Shown piece after piece: positions 20,472 to 29,767 of a stretch of 35,231 nt of DNA. Position numbers and translations under genes: made by a program. The stretch is from a virus. Location of the stretch: positions 1-35,231 of IMG/VR virus record IMGVR_UViG_3300047476_000816; one strand, 5' to 3'. The notes below the pieces were generated by a model. The model was not told where the DNA came from. It made no database searches and saw nothing but the letters and a program-made list of their open reading frames with translations. Within the stretch, counting starts at the first letter, position 1; each line of letters starts with the position of its first letter.

Positions 20472-20738
20472 ATGCCATATTCAGAAACAGTAAGAGCCAA
20501 AGCCGCAACCGCACCGAAGACGCTCGGTAATCAGTTGGGTCGTTGGGCTATTCACTTGGATTTCCCAGTCATCCAAATCTCACAATACACTGGTGCAACG
20601 CGTCAAACAATCTATAACTGGTTTAGCGGTACTGATGTGACCCCTGCGTATCGTGACAGGGTTAAGTCATTGCTAAACATCTTACAAACAAGTACAACCG
20701 CAGAAGAGGCGTTGAGAAAATGTGCCCTGAACAAATAG
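20472..20738 (+). CDS. Helix-turn-helix DNA-binding protein, 88 aa
   Basis: ATG 20472 follows CGGAAA, a weak ribosome site. Residues 33-52 (VIQISQYTGATRQTIYNWFS) form a clear helix-turn-helix, with recognition helix around TRQTIYNWF, followed by SGTDVTPAYRDRVKSLLNIL. The N-terminal 20 residues are basic and Ala-rich. It may regulate phage genes or recognise the replication origin; neither can be shown. The next gene starts inside its last codons. Confidence 0.8.
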   Translation: MPYSETVRAKAATAPKTLGNQLGRWAIHLDFPVIQISQYTGATRQTIYNWFSGTDVTPAYRDRVKSLLNILQTSTTAEEALRKCALNK

Positions 20739-20884
20739 AAACAAGGACTACTCCTTTACCGAATTCATTAACCGACCAAGAACTTGTTGTGTTTGCTGAC
20801 CGTTACATCCACACCAGTGGATTGCCAAGCGACTACCAGCGTGAGCTTTTAAAACGTTTTGAAAACAAAATAAACAACAAGTAA
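20720..20884 (+). CDS. Small hypothetical protein, 54 aa
   Basis: ATG 20720 overlaps the HTH gene by 19 bases in another frame. The product (MCPEQIETRTTPLPNSLTDQ then ELVVFADRYIHTSGLPSDYQ) has a helical LTDQELVVFADRY block followed by LPSDYQRELLKRFE. This is similar to short phage proteins without known role. It ends 14 bases before the primase-helicase gene, whose ribosome site (GGGGAG) lies in that gap. Confidence 0.6.
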   Translation: MCPEQIETRTTPLPNSLTDQELVVFADRYIHTSGLPSDYQRELLKRFENKINNK

Positions 20885-20898
20885 CTTGGGGAGATAAC

Positions 20899-23739
20899 AT
20901 GACGTCGCAGGAGTTCCTAGCGATTGTGCTTCCGTCTTCAGGTTATTACTGTGCCTGTGAAGTAAGTACATCAAACAAAACCCACGTATTCGTGGAAACG
21001 ACAGATGAGGTGTATAACGCCGCCATGTCGTTTAGCCATCTCGGCTACGAGTCATACTATGCACTAGCTAGCTTTACAGAGCAGGGCAAGCGTACTGCCG
21101 CCAATACGAGCAAGATGCGCTCTTTGTTCGTAGATATTGATTGTGGCGTCGGAAAGGACTACGATAACAAACAGGCGGCTGCGGCGGCATTGGATAGCTT
21201 TTTGTCCGACACAACGCTTGGCGACCTTGGAAGCCCTTACATTTTATCTAGTGGCGGTGGGCTACACGTTTACTGGCCGTTTGAAGAAGACCTAGCCATT
21301 GACGTATGGAAACCTGTTGCTGAGAACTTTAAGCGCTTAGCCAAGCTACACAACTTTAATATCGACTTCGGTGTGACTGCCGATGCGGCACGTATCCTGC
21401 GTGTGCCTGATACATACAATTACAAAAAAGATAAACCAAGACTCGTCAAGATTATGGTCGAAGGTCAGACCTTTGACTTTGAAACAGTTAAAAATTTAAT
21501 CAAAGAAAAGCTAGGTAGCTCATCCTATGAGCCACTGGTACGTCAGGAGATAGATATTCCGGGTGTGCCGTTACAGTCAACCAACAACGGCGTGAAGCTG
21601 ATTGAGAACACTGTTAACAAGCTAGAGCTGATTGAAGAGAAGTGCTTGCAGTTCCAACACTACAAAGATAACGCTAGCGATGATGGCATGGAGCCGTTGT
21701 GGTACGCCATGATTTCTGTGGCTAAGAAGTGTGAAGATGGTTGGGAGCGCATGCGTGAGCTTAGCGAGATGCACCCTTATGATGACAACCGCTTACTGTC
21801 TAAATGGAATCAGTCCAAGGGTCACAGCCCTTGCATCAAGTTTGATAGCGTCAATCCGGGCGTGTGTGTTAACTGCCCTAAATGGCAGAAGATTACTACT
21901 CCGCTACAGCTTGGCACAGAGTTCAAGACCAACGAAGAGGCTAAAGAATTGGTGTTGTTGGAAGAAGACCAAGTCCACCAAATCACGGTTACACGCCCAA
22001 TCCCACCCAAGGACTATAGCTACGGCGACAAAGGTGGTGTGTTTGTTAGCAAGTATGTAGAAGATGCGGATGGCGAGAAGGTCAAGAAGAACATGATGCT
22101 TCTAAGCTACGACCTGTTTGTTGTTGACTTGTTGCTACAGGAAGAAGAGCACTATGTCCACATGATGGCTGTAAGACCAAACGGCACTACCGATATTATG
22201 TTGCCTCAGAAAGCCGTTATCAGCAAGGATGAGACGCTCAAGAACTTGGCTAGTCAGAACGTGTTGGCTGCTCATGGTAGCTTGGATAAGGATTTGTTCT
22301 ACTACGTGCGTGGTTGTGTGGAATACGCTAGTACAAACAAGACGCCAGTTAAAGTTCCTGCTAGCTATGGTTGGCAAGATGATGGCACGTTTGTATTTAA
22401 CAGCCGCATCTACACGGCTGACGGCAAGAAGATATTTGTGCCGATGCACAACCTGACCAACATCAACAACGCCTGTAAGCCTAGCGGTAGCTTTACCGAG
22501 TGGAAGAAGGTGTATGAGTTCCTGATTGCTAGGCAGCTTTGGGACATCATGACGCTCAGTTTGATCGGACCGGCATCTATTCTTATGGAGTTCACAGGCT
22601 TTAATGGCGTGACGTACCATACTGGCTCAGACAAATCAGGCACAGGTAAAACGCTTAGCCAAGCGATTGCGGCAAGTTGGTGGGGTAATCCTGAGAAATA
22701 CATGATTAGTGCAGGCACATCTGTTGTAGCAATACAACACCGTCAGGGTTTGTTTAACAGCTTGCCTGTGATTGTGGATGAGACCACGCAGAAACAGCGT
22801 GAGACTTTAGAGTGGTTGCCTGAGTATTTGCTAGCCAAGACTCGTGGTAAGGGCAAAGAACGTATGGAGTCAGGCTCAAACAAAGAGCGTATCAACGACA
22901 CCTCATGGCGCTCTATTGACTTGTTCTCATCTAACACCAGTGCTCACGACATCCTAACAACGCGTGCTCACGCTTCACGTGCTGAAATGCTCCGTATCTT
23001 GGACATCGAGATGCACGATGTTCTTAAGCTGAGTGATGACGAAGCAATTATTTTGAAGGGTATGGGCGACCACCACGGCGTAGCAGGCGACAAGCTAGTC
23101 GAATGGATTGTAGCCAACAAAGAGACTGCCAAAGCTGTTTTAAAAGAGACAGAAGAAGCGCTAAAGAAAGAGTTTGACTGCAACAATGACGAGCGCTTTT
23201 GGACTGCGGGTAACAGTTGCGTGGTAGCCATGGCTGTGTTGTTGGGTAAGAAATACGCAAACATCTTGGATGTACCTATCAAGCCAATCATCGGCGTTCT
23301 TAAAGGCATGGTTGAGTCAGGTCGTAAAGCGATTTACGGTAACGTGCGTACAGCAGAAGACGTGCTCAATGCTTATACTAGAGAGAACTACGGCAAGTTT
23401 GTGGTGCTTGAAGATGTGGAAGGCAAGCTGACAGCTTCGCTTGGCGGTCAAGGGGTTATTGATAAATCTATTACCCGAACCATGGTCGCTGGGCGTGTTG
23501 AGCACAACCTAACGCCGGGGCATATTGACTACTTTATTGAGGAGCAACAGCTTAAAGCGCACTGTGTAACGATGAGTTTTGTTTACTCTGAGTTCAAGCG
23601 TCAGCTAGAAGCGATGCCAAACTATAAGATTCAGTACATGCCTAAGAAGGACATGCTAGCCAAGACTCGTGGACCGGCTATGCGTGTCAGAGCTATGAGA
23701 ATAACCGTGCCTAGGGTACAGACGCAGGATGAAGATTAA
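20899..23739 (+). CDS. PrimPol-DUF927 primase-helicase
   Basis: A 946-residue fusion. The N-terminal archaeo-eukaryotic primase (PrimPol) domain has SLFVDID (Asp79, Asp81), SSGGGLHVYW (His123) and RILRVPDTYNYK (165-176), matching the three AEP catalytic motifs. A Cys cluster (Cys312, Cys323, Cys326) lies at about 311-328. From about 370 follows a DUF927-type helicase with GWQDDGTFVF (491-500), Walker A GSDKSGTGKT (576-585) and Walker B LPVIVDET (622-629). It primes DNA synthesis and unwinds duplex DNA for the family A polymerase upstream. Start ATG 20899 has GGGGAG. The last 11 bases overlap the next gene. Confidence 0.93.
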   Translation: MTSQEFLAIVLPSSGYYCACEVSTSNKTHVFVETTDEVYNAAMSFSHLGYESYYALASFTEQGKRTAANTSKMRSLFVDIDCGVGKDYDNKQAAAAALDSFLSDTTLGDLGSPYILSSGGGLHVYWPFEEDLAIDVWKPVAENFKRLAKLHNFNIDFGVTADAARILRVPDTYNYKKDKPRLVKIMVEGQTFDFETVKNLIKEKLGSSSYEPLVRQEIDIPGVPLQSTNNGVKLIENTVNKLELIEEKCLQFQHYKDNASDDGMEPLWYAMISVAKKCEDGWERMRELSEMHPYDDNRLLSKWNQSKGHSPCIKFDSVNPGVCVNCPKWQKITTPLQLGTEFKTNEEAKELVLLEEDQVHQITVTRPIPPKDYSYGDKGGVFVSKYVEDADGEKVKKNMMLLSYDLFVVDLLLQEEEHYVHMMAVRPNGTTDIMLPQKAVISKDETLKNLASQNVLAAHGSLDKDLFYYVRGCVEYASTNKTPVKVPASYGWQDDGTFVFNSRIYTADGKKIFVPMHNLTNINNACKPSGSFTEWKKVYEFLIARQLWDIMTLSLIGPASILMEFTGFNGVTYHTGSDKSGTGKTLSQAIAASWWGNPEKYMISAGTSVVAIQHRQGLFNSLPVIVDETTQKQRETLEWLPEYLLAKTRGKGKERMESGSNKERINDTSWRSIDLFSSNTSAHDILTTRAHASRAEMLRILDIEMHDVLKLSDDEAIILKGMGDHHGVAGDKLVEWIVANKETAKAVLKETEEALKKEFDCNNDERFWTAGNSCVVAMAVLLGKKYANILDVPIKPIIGVLKGMVESGRKAIYGNVRTAEDVLNAYTRENYGKFVVLEDVEGKLTASLGGQGVIDKSITRTMVAGRVEHNLTPGHIDYFIEEQQLKAHCVTMSFVYSEFKRQLEAMPNYKIQYMPKKDMLAKTRGPAMRVRAMRITVPRVQTQDED

Positions 23740-23917
23740 CGTGCATTTTCCTTGGATTGATACCCCCGTCAAAGGGGGTTTTTTTGTACCTACGTTGCAG
23801 CTTGAGGAGACCCGCTTACTTGGTCTCCGAGCTGCTGTTTACCATAAGGTAAGAGCCAAAGCCGACTTCGGTACTAAAGACGGCAAGCTCGGAGTTTGGT
23901 TTACCCGCGTTCGCTAG
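23729..23917 (+). CDS. Small phage protein with an intrinsic terminator in its coding sequence, 62 aa
   Basis: ATG 23729 lies inside the end of the primase-helicase gene. The product MKINVHFPWIDTPVKGGFFV then PTLQLEETRLLGLRAAVYHK and GKLGVWFTRVR resembles a small family I recall from phages of Gram-negative bacteria, with no known role. Its codons 12-19 (TPVKGGFF) also form a perfect terminator hairpin with a T-tract (23762-23785), and codons 23-36 form a second hairpin. If the terminator works, only a fraction of transcripts would encode the whole protein. It overlaps the giant late gene tail to tail by 17 bases. Confidence 0.65.
   Translation: MKINVHFPWIDTPVKGGFFVPTLQLEETRLLGLRAAVYHKVRAKADFGTKDGKLGVWFTRVR
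23762..23785 (+). terminator. Intrinsic terminator at the end of the early block
   Basis: ACCCCC (23762-23767) and GGGGGT (23774-23779) form a perfect 6-bp stem around GTCAAA, followed by a run of seven T (23779-23785). This is the strongest rho-independent terminator in the window and suits the end of the plus-strand operon. On the opposite strand the T-run lies before the hairpin, so it works only rightward. Confidence 0.8.
23797..23835. other. Second stem-loop at the convergent junction
   Basis: GGAGACC (23806-23812) pairs with GGTCTCC (23822-23828) over a 9-nt loop, extended by GCAGCT (23797-23802) with AGCTGC (23830-23835) across a small internal loop. There are 13 base pairs in all. 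No T-run follows on either strand, so it may shield a 3' end or assist termination. Confidence 0.6.
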
Positions 23918-26900
23918 ATAAATCTTTTGCTAGATTAATTTTTTCTTGGCGAATCTCATCCAAAGCCTGACGCTTTTCTTTTGCTGACATTGTTGGGTCT
24001 GCTTTAATTTGACGCTCTTCTTTTGTTAGCTCGCCCATACGTTGACGGAACCTACCAGCCAAAGACGCAAGCCCGATAACGTCAGCTTCAGCGTCTAACA
24101 ACGCATCCGCTTCTTTATAGCGACCCTCTTCTTCCATCTTCTTCCAAGTTTCTTTTGTTCGGTTGATTTCCTGAACATCTTTGTAAGCCTTGTTAACAAG
24201 GCCTTGCGCATCCGTAGGCTGGAAGAACGAACCAAATAACGGCAATTCACTTGGGCGACCTTCAGGCTTTTCACCACCTTCACCGCTACGAAGAACTGGG
24301 TTAGCTAAAGAACCGATTGCTAAAGGTATGCCACCCATATATCCACGAATCAAGTATTCAATCTTAACTGGGCTAATGTTAGTTGCTTGACCGATAGCTT
24401 TTACAAGCTCAGTAGTTCTGTCGTTGTAGCGCTCACCCGGCTCAAAACGCTGTAATCTGTCAGACTCAATCTCACGACCTGTGTAGAAAGAATAGTTTAT
24501 TGCGGTCTCAAGCAATGGTTTAACGCCCTGTGGACCACTAATAGGTACAGCGTTCCAAGCAAGTTTGCCAAGCGCTGACAATGTGTCACGAGCTTTGTCA
24601 TCCCCAAATGCGGTATTTACTACAGCCTCAGGAAGCGCTTTAAATAGTAAGCCTAATTCAAACGGAATCGGTACTCGTACTGGCTCGTCAACACCCGGAA
24701 CATACACAAACCAGTTGTTTAATTTCTCTTCATCGTTAGCGTTTTTGTATGCCTCGTCATCCTGCATCATGGCTGCATACAACATTGTGAAACCAGTCAT
24801 CATGGCAGCACGTTGGAATAACTTCTTCTTAATTTGAAGTTTCTCGCTAAACGGCATCTTTCCTGTAAACGCGCTATAGAGAACGTTCAAACCTTGAATC
24901 TGCGCGTTCATGAACGGCACCATGGTAGACAAGGCAAATAAGCTAGGAGAGATACCACGCTTGCTAAAGTTCATCGCTTCAAGCGTAGCTAAGGTGGCTT
25001 CCATCTCAGACAAACCTTGTTTCAAGAAGCTGTTGTACATAACAACACGAGTAGCCGCATCACCTTGAATAGCTAGTTGATCAGCTCTTGCCCACACAGA
25101 ATCCCACCCAGCTTTACCTGAGGTAATTTGAGTAAGAATTTGTTTTTGGTCTTCTGAAGTTCCTGTTAAAACTTGACCACCTAAAATACCCTTAGAGCGT
25201 AACTCGTTTTGAACTTCTTCGCCTTTAATAATCTTAGGAAATACCTTAGCAATTTCTTTAAGTGAGCTAACCACTGGGAACGTGTTAACACCTGAAACCA
25301 TCACGGCATTCATTGGGTCACGAATAACCTGACGAAGAGCATACGCTGGGTTACGAGTCACCCATTTACGTAATAGGTTTGCAGGAATATTCATCATCTT
25401 AACAGCGTTAGGAAGCGCTGTATTGACACCCTCTAGACCACGCACCAACAACTCAGAATCTACGCCTGCTGCATCAGTGTCAACAATTACATGCTTCTCT
25501 TCGCCGTCAACCTTAAAGCGAATTGTTTTGTGGGCACCTGGTTTATTGGCAGGACCGTCGCCTGGGCGGATACCAATACCTTTTTCGTTCTCGTTAACTT
25601 TTAACAAGCCCATTTCACCAAGCGTGAAAGCCACGTTACGTGCGGCTAAGTTACGCAAAGCCATATCAGTCATCATGGCGGTGTTCTGTAACGAGCTAGT
25701 AAAGAAGTCCAACACAGCTTCGTCGCCACCAATAAGCTCATGCAAATACGGTTGTTCTGCTACGTTACCAATCTTAATCGGAGGAGCACCGCCAATCTCA
25801 AGCACAACTGTGCCATCAGATTTCTCACGGTAGAACGGCACGTAATCCTCAGAAGCAAGCATCAAACGGCCAAGCTCTTTACTGATGGCGCCTGTTTGTA
25901 TTGCAAAATTTACAAGACCTTTGTTGTACTCGTTGTATATGCCGGCAGCTTTTTCAAACGCAGCTTTAGTCTCTTTGCTGTTTTCTACCGCACGGATGGC
26001 GGCATCTAGCATCGGCTGAGTAACTTTACCGCTAAAATTTAACTTATCAATACCAACACGCTTAGCACGCTTAGCTAACAAATACAGCGTAAACATACGG
26101 TTAGTGTCTTCAGGTGTGCCAACTTTAGCGGTGCGTAATGCTTCCGCAATCTGCTTTAGGTTAGCGCCGTCTTTGCTTTCAATGATTAAACCTTTACCGT
26201 CTTTAGCGGCTCTAAGTACAGCAGCTCCATGTGACGCAATCTCAGAAGTCCAAGCCATGCGCTGGTCGTGCATGCGCAAGAAGTACATTAACTGCGTGGC
26301 TTTTAAAGAGTTTCTTGTTTTCTCAAGCACTTTTTGTACAGGAGCAAAACGGTCTAAATACTTGGTCTGGAATGTAAGACCAGTTAATTCCCCAAACAAA
26401 CGGTCATGCCATGGTTTTTGCTGAGCAACAATTCTGCCAGCAGAACGTAACACGCTAGCAAACTCACCAGTAGCTGTTGATGGCTTACTGCTAAATAAAA
26501 TATCGCCGTCTTTGTTTACGTATGCGCCGGGTACTACTGCATCAAAATCTTTACGAGCATCACGTAATAGCTTAAATATATCGGAAGTGCTAATGTCTAA
26601 GTCAATACCTATCTTACGCAACGCCGCGCGTACTGCACCCACCATGGCTTTAATAAACTCGCCAGCCTTAGCCAAGAAGTTTTTATCAGGGCGGGCTTCT
26701 TCAGTATGCGCAATCATTTCACGTACTGCGGTTGCAAGAGCTTGCGCGTCAGTCTTACCAATACGTTTAGCAGCATTAAACGCTGCCAAAGCATCTTCAC
26801 CAACACCTAACTGGTCGGCTAACTTAAACACACTGCCATACTGGCTAGTAATCTTCTTGATCAAAGCGTTCATGCCAGCTTCACCAAGAACACCCTCAAC

Positions 26901-29759
26901 GCCTAAGTGACCTGTAATCTCGTGGGCTAACGTGCGCTGTAAATCTTTAGCGTCTGTATGGTTTTCAGCAACGATAAACACAACGCCGTTTGGCATTACG
27001 CCGCCACGAACATTGTCAGGATTCATACCCTGCGCTTCTACCGCATCACGTAGATTTCCCTGCAACTTGTTAACAACAACAATTTTTAAGCCTTTAGGTA
27101 CTTTAACCTTGGCAATTACAGCGTCAGCATCTTGTTTGCTTAGCCCTTCTCCGGTCTTGGCGGCTTCTACACGAGCTTTAAATCCAAACTCAAGACCTTG
27201 CTTAACAAACATGTAGTCGTCATAACGTACGCCATGCGCAACTGCGTCCTCATCAAAGTCAACCTTGGCTTTCTTAGCGCTGGTCGGTTTTGCAGCGCCA
27301 GTTTTCATTCTTGGGGGCTGCGCTTTAGCAGTTTCTTTTACGCCACGCATAGCCATGCGGGCTACATCCATCTTGCTCTTAAGTTCTTTCTCAAGACGTT
27401 TAGCAGAAGCTTCTTGGCGTTTAGCCGCGGCTTCATTACCTTTTTTACGGCTTATTTCAGCTTGTTCTTTAAACTCTTTAATTACTTTTTCAAGTTGCTG
27501 CGGCGTTAAGCCTCTATTAGTTTGTTCACGGAACGCTTTACGCTCCTCAGCAAGTTCTTTTTCTTTAGCCAGTAATGCTTTACGCTTTTGCTCAGCTGTA
27601 AGTGGGTTAACAACGGTAGCAATTTTTCCTGGCTCACGCTTTACTTCTACCACAGAAGCGCGTTTTTCTTCTTTTAGCTTAGCTAACTCACGTGCAACTT
27701 TGTTATAGGCGCTTGTACCTTCTTTAAGACCGTTTAAAGTTTCTTCTTTGGCACGGATTTCTTTGTTTAAATTTAGGTATCTTTCTGTTTTAGCTTCTAC
27801 GTTTGTGTCAATCATAGGCAAGCTAACAACTTTACGCTGTTGCGCAGCTACCTCTAGCGCTTTTTGTTCTGCAATACGTCTAGCTTTTGCTTGGTCTTCA
27901 AGCATTTTGGTTTGCGTAGCTTCTGACTTAGCGTGGTCTTCACGAGCTTTGCGTAGTTTATTTTGTAGCTGTAAAGCCGCTTCAGACGCTTTAGGGGCTC
28001 TTTCAAGCTTTTTCTCTAAGCCTTTCAAAATAGCGCGTTCAAACGCTAAGTCTGCGGTCATCAAATCATTAGCTTGCTCATGCAACGCGTCAATTTCAGA
28101 TAATACTTTTTGCCTAAACTCAGGGGCTAAGACTTCTTTAATCTCGTCTTGAAGCTGCTTAATCTTGTCAAGAGCTTTTTCACGCTGCTTTTCTGTAGCG
28201 CCTGACTTAGAAATATCTTGTTTCCACAAAGCTATAGCGTACTTTAAACGCAACACTTCTTTTTCGGCTGTTTTTTCCCATAGCTGGGCTGCGCTAGCGC
28301 GTAACTGAGCGACTAGAAAATCGGCACCTTGAACTGCGTTTACATAATCTCTTTGTTCGCGTATCTGTTGCAACAAATCTGCATCAACTTGAGGTGTTTT
28401 TGTAGAGAGTTCTTTTCTTTTTGCTTGAGCAGTTAACGCTTTTAGTTTCTCTCTTACTTTGTTTACTTCTTTAGAGTTTAAAAACTTTAAGAACCCAGCA
28501 GGCGTAGCGCGTGTTATGGCTAGGCTAGGTGTCTCTGACGGTTTAGCTTCTTTAGTTTCTTTAAGCTCGGCTTTCTTTTCTTCAAGTTGTTTGCGTGCTT
28601 CTACAGCGGCTTTAATATTTTTACCTGAATTTGCGGCTTTAAACTTTTTCTCAAGGTCAGCAACTTCTTTTTCAAGCGCCTCTACGTTTGTTTTCTTAAC
28701 GGCTTTTTGGTTAGCTTCGCCAAACAACTCGCCTTGCTCAATGTTGCCAACGTTAGATACGTCAACCTTTTTACCAGCTTCTTTTTCACGAGGTGTTAGA
28801 GCAGCTTGCTCAACGACGCGGTACCCATCTTTTGTTTTCTCAACTTTAGAAGTGCCTTTAGTAGCTTCTGCGCGTTCTTCACGAGTCTCAGGGCTAGGTT
28901 GGCCAAACTGCTGTTTAAGCATGAACTCTTCTTCGCCCTGCACAAACTGCTGCTTGATGTCCTCAAGCTGTTTAGCCAACGGGCTTAGACCAGTAACACG
29001 TCTGCCTTCTTGTGGGTACATCAACATGCCGGTGCTCTTATTGGCTAGCACAGGTGCAAATGCCCTACGTAATTCTTGTACAAAACCAAGCACTTGCTGG
29101 TCGCTTAAACGGCCCATATCTTGTTTAGCACGCTGAGCATCCAACTCTTCAAGCGCTAACATAATGTAGTCTTGTGATGCTTTATCTGCAAGATTAGTTA
29201 GGGTTGTATCGTTTGGCGCTTCGCTAGACTGCTCAAGGCGTGTTAACAACTCATCAAGTTTGGCTCTTTGTTCTTGCTGAATGCCGGCGACAGGGCGTAC
29301 AGGTTCGCCTTTAGCTTGCGCTGCTACAGTTGTAGCTAGTTTAGGCTGAATTTCTTGGATTAAACGCTCAACTTCAGCAAGACGGCCTTTAGCGTACCAA
29401 GGTTCACCAGACTTTTGTAATCTAGCTTTTTCATCTTTTAGCGCTTTCATTTGAGCTTTTAGCTCATCCGCGGTCGGCAAACGCATGTACTGTTCAGCAA
29501 TACCGCGGGACTTCTCAATCTCTTCCTGTATAGCTTCAGCATCAAGGACTTCTTGTGACCGCGCGCCGAGTGCTTGCTCTTGTGCAGCGCGCTGCGCTTC
29601 CGTTCTAGCTGCACCTTCAAACAAGCTAGGCTGTGTTGGCTCAGTTACGTTCTTTAGCTTTTCCTGAACGACATCTATTTTTTCAGCAATCTTATCTAAC
29701 TTATCTTTATCAAACGCTTCGCCAGTATATTTTTTAAATTGGCTTTGTAGTTTAGACAA
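23901..29759 (-). CDS. Giant virion-associated polyvalent protein with zincin-like motif, 1952 aa
   Basis: The last gene of the late block. The first 830 residues are largely charged coiled coil (Lys/Glu/Ala-rich). Around 890-960 is a zincin-like domain with LAHEITGHLG (His946, Glu947, His950), then a region rich in Ala-Leu helices. The C-terminal part contains NPAYALRQVIRDPMNAVMVS and a hydrophobic FTMLYAAMM segment, and resembles the large polyvalent-protein domains (LPD38-like, from memory) of phage ejected proteins. Such proteins are thought to enter the cell with the DNA and act on host or genome-protection targets. The only in-frame start after the previous gene's stop is TTG 29759, with a weak ribosome site. 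Confidence 0.85.
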   Translation of the reverse strand: MSKLQSQFKKYTGEAFDKDKLDKIAEKIDVVQEKLKNVTEPTQPSLFEGAARTEAQRAAQEQALGARSQEVLDAEAIQEEIEKSRGIAEQYMRLPTADELKAQMKALKDEKARLQKSGEPWYAKGRLAEVERLIQEIQPKLATTVAAQAKGEPVRPVAGIQQEQRAKLDELLTRLEQSSEAPNDTTLTNLADKASQDYIMLALEELDAQRAKQDMGRLSDQQVLGFVQELRRAFAPVLANKSTGMLMYPQEGRRVTGLSPLAKQLEDIKQQFVQGEEEFMLKQQFGQPSPETREERAEATKGTSKVEKTKDGYRVVEQAALTPREKEAGKKVDVSNVGNIEQGELFGEANQKAVKKTNVEALEKEVADLEKKFKAANSGKNIKAAVEARKQLEEKKAELKETKEAKPSETPSLAITRATPAGFLKFLNSKEVNKVREKLKALTAQAKRKELSTKTPQVDADLLQQIREQRDYVNAVQGADFLVAQLRASAAQLWEKTAEKEVLRLKYAIALWKQDISKSGATEKQREKALDKIKQLQDEIKEVLAPEFRQKVLSEIDALHEQANDLMTADLAFERAILKGLEKKLERAPKASEAALQLQNKLRKAREDHAKSEATQTKMLEDQAKARRIAEQKALEVAAQQRKVVSLPMIDTNVEAKTERYLNLNKEIRAKEETLNGLKEGTSAYNKVARELAKLKEEKRASVVEVKREPGKIATVVNPLTAEQKRKALLAKEKELAEERKAFREQTNRGLTPQQLEKVIKEFKEQAEISRKKGNEAAAKRQEASAKRLEKELKSKMDVARMAMRGVKETAKAQPPRMKTGAAKPTSAKKAKVDFDEDAVAHGVRYDDYMFVKQGLEFGFKARVEAAKTGEGLSKQDADAVIAKVKVPKGLKIVVVNKLQGNLRDAVEAQGMNPDNVRGGVMPNGVVFIVAENHTDAKDLQRTLAHEITGHLGVEGVLGEAGMNALIKKITSQYGSVFKLADQLGVGEDALAAFNAAKRIGKTDAQALATAVREMIAHTEEARPDKNFLAKAGEFIKAMVGAVRAALRKIGIDLDISTSDIFKLLRDARKDFDAVVPGAYVNKDGDILFSSKPSTATGEFASVLRSAGRIVAQQKPWHDRLFGELTGLTFQTKYLDRFAPVQKVLEKTRNSLKATQLMYFLRMHDQRMAWTSEIASHGAAVLRAAKDGKGLIIESKDGANLKQIAEALRTAKVGTPEDTNRMFTLYLLAKRAKRVGIDKLNFSGKVTQPMLDAAIRAVENSKETKAAFEKAAGIYNEYNKGLVNFAIQTGAISKELGRLMLASEDYVPFYREKSDGTVVLEIGGAPPIKIGNVAEQPYLHELIGGDEAVLDFFTSSLQNTAMMTDMALRNLAARNVAFTLGEMGLLKVNENEKGIGIRPGDGPANKPGAHKTIRFKVDGEEKHVIVDTDAAGVDSELLVRGLEGVNTALPNAVKMMNIPANLLRKWVTRNPAYALRQVIRDPMNAVMVSGVNTFPVVSSLKEIAKVFPKIIKGEEVQNELRSKGILGGQVLTGTSEDQKQILTQITSGKAGWDSVWARADQLAIQGDAATRVVMYNSFLKQGLSEMEATLATLEAMNFSKRGISPSLFALSTMVPFMNAQIQGLNVLYSAFTGKMPFSEKLQIKKKLFQRAAMMTGFTMLYAAMMQDDEAYKNANDEEKLNNWFVYVPGVDEPVRVPIPFELGLLFKALPEAVVNTAFGDDKARDTLSALGKLAWNAVPISGPQGVKPLLETAINYSFYTGREIESDRLQRFEPGERYNDRTTELVKAIGQATNISPVKIEYLIRGYMGGIPLAIGSLANPVLRSGEGGEKPEGRPSELPLFGSFFQPTDAQGLVNKAYKDVQEINRTKETWKKMEEEGRYKEADALLDAEADVIGLASLAGRFRQRMGELTKEERQIKADPTMSAKEKRQALDEIRQEKINLAKDLSSERG

Positions 29760-29767
29760 CTCTGCTT

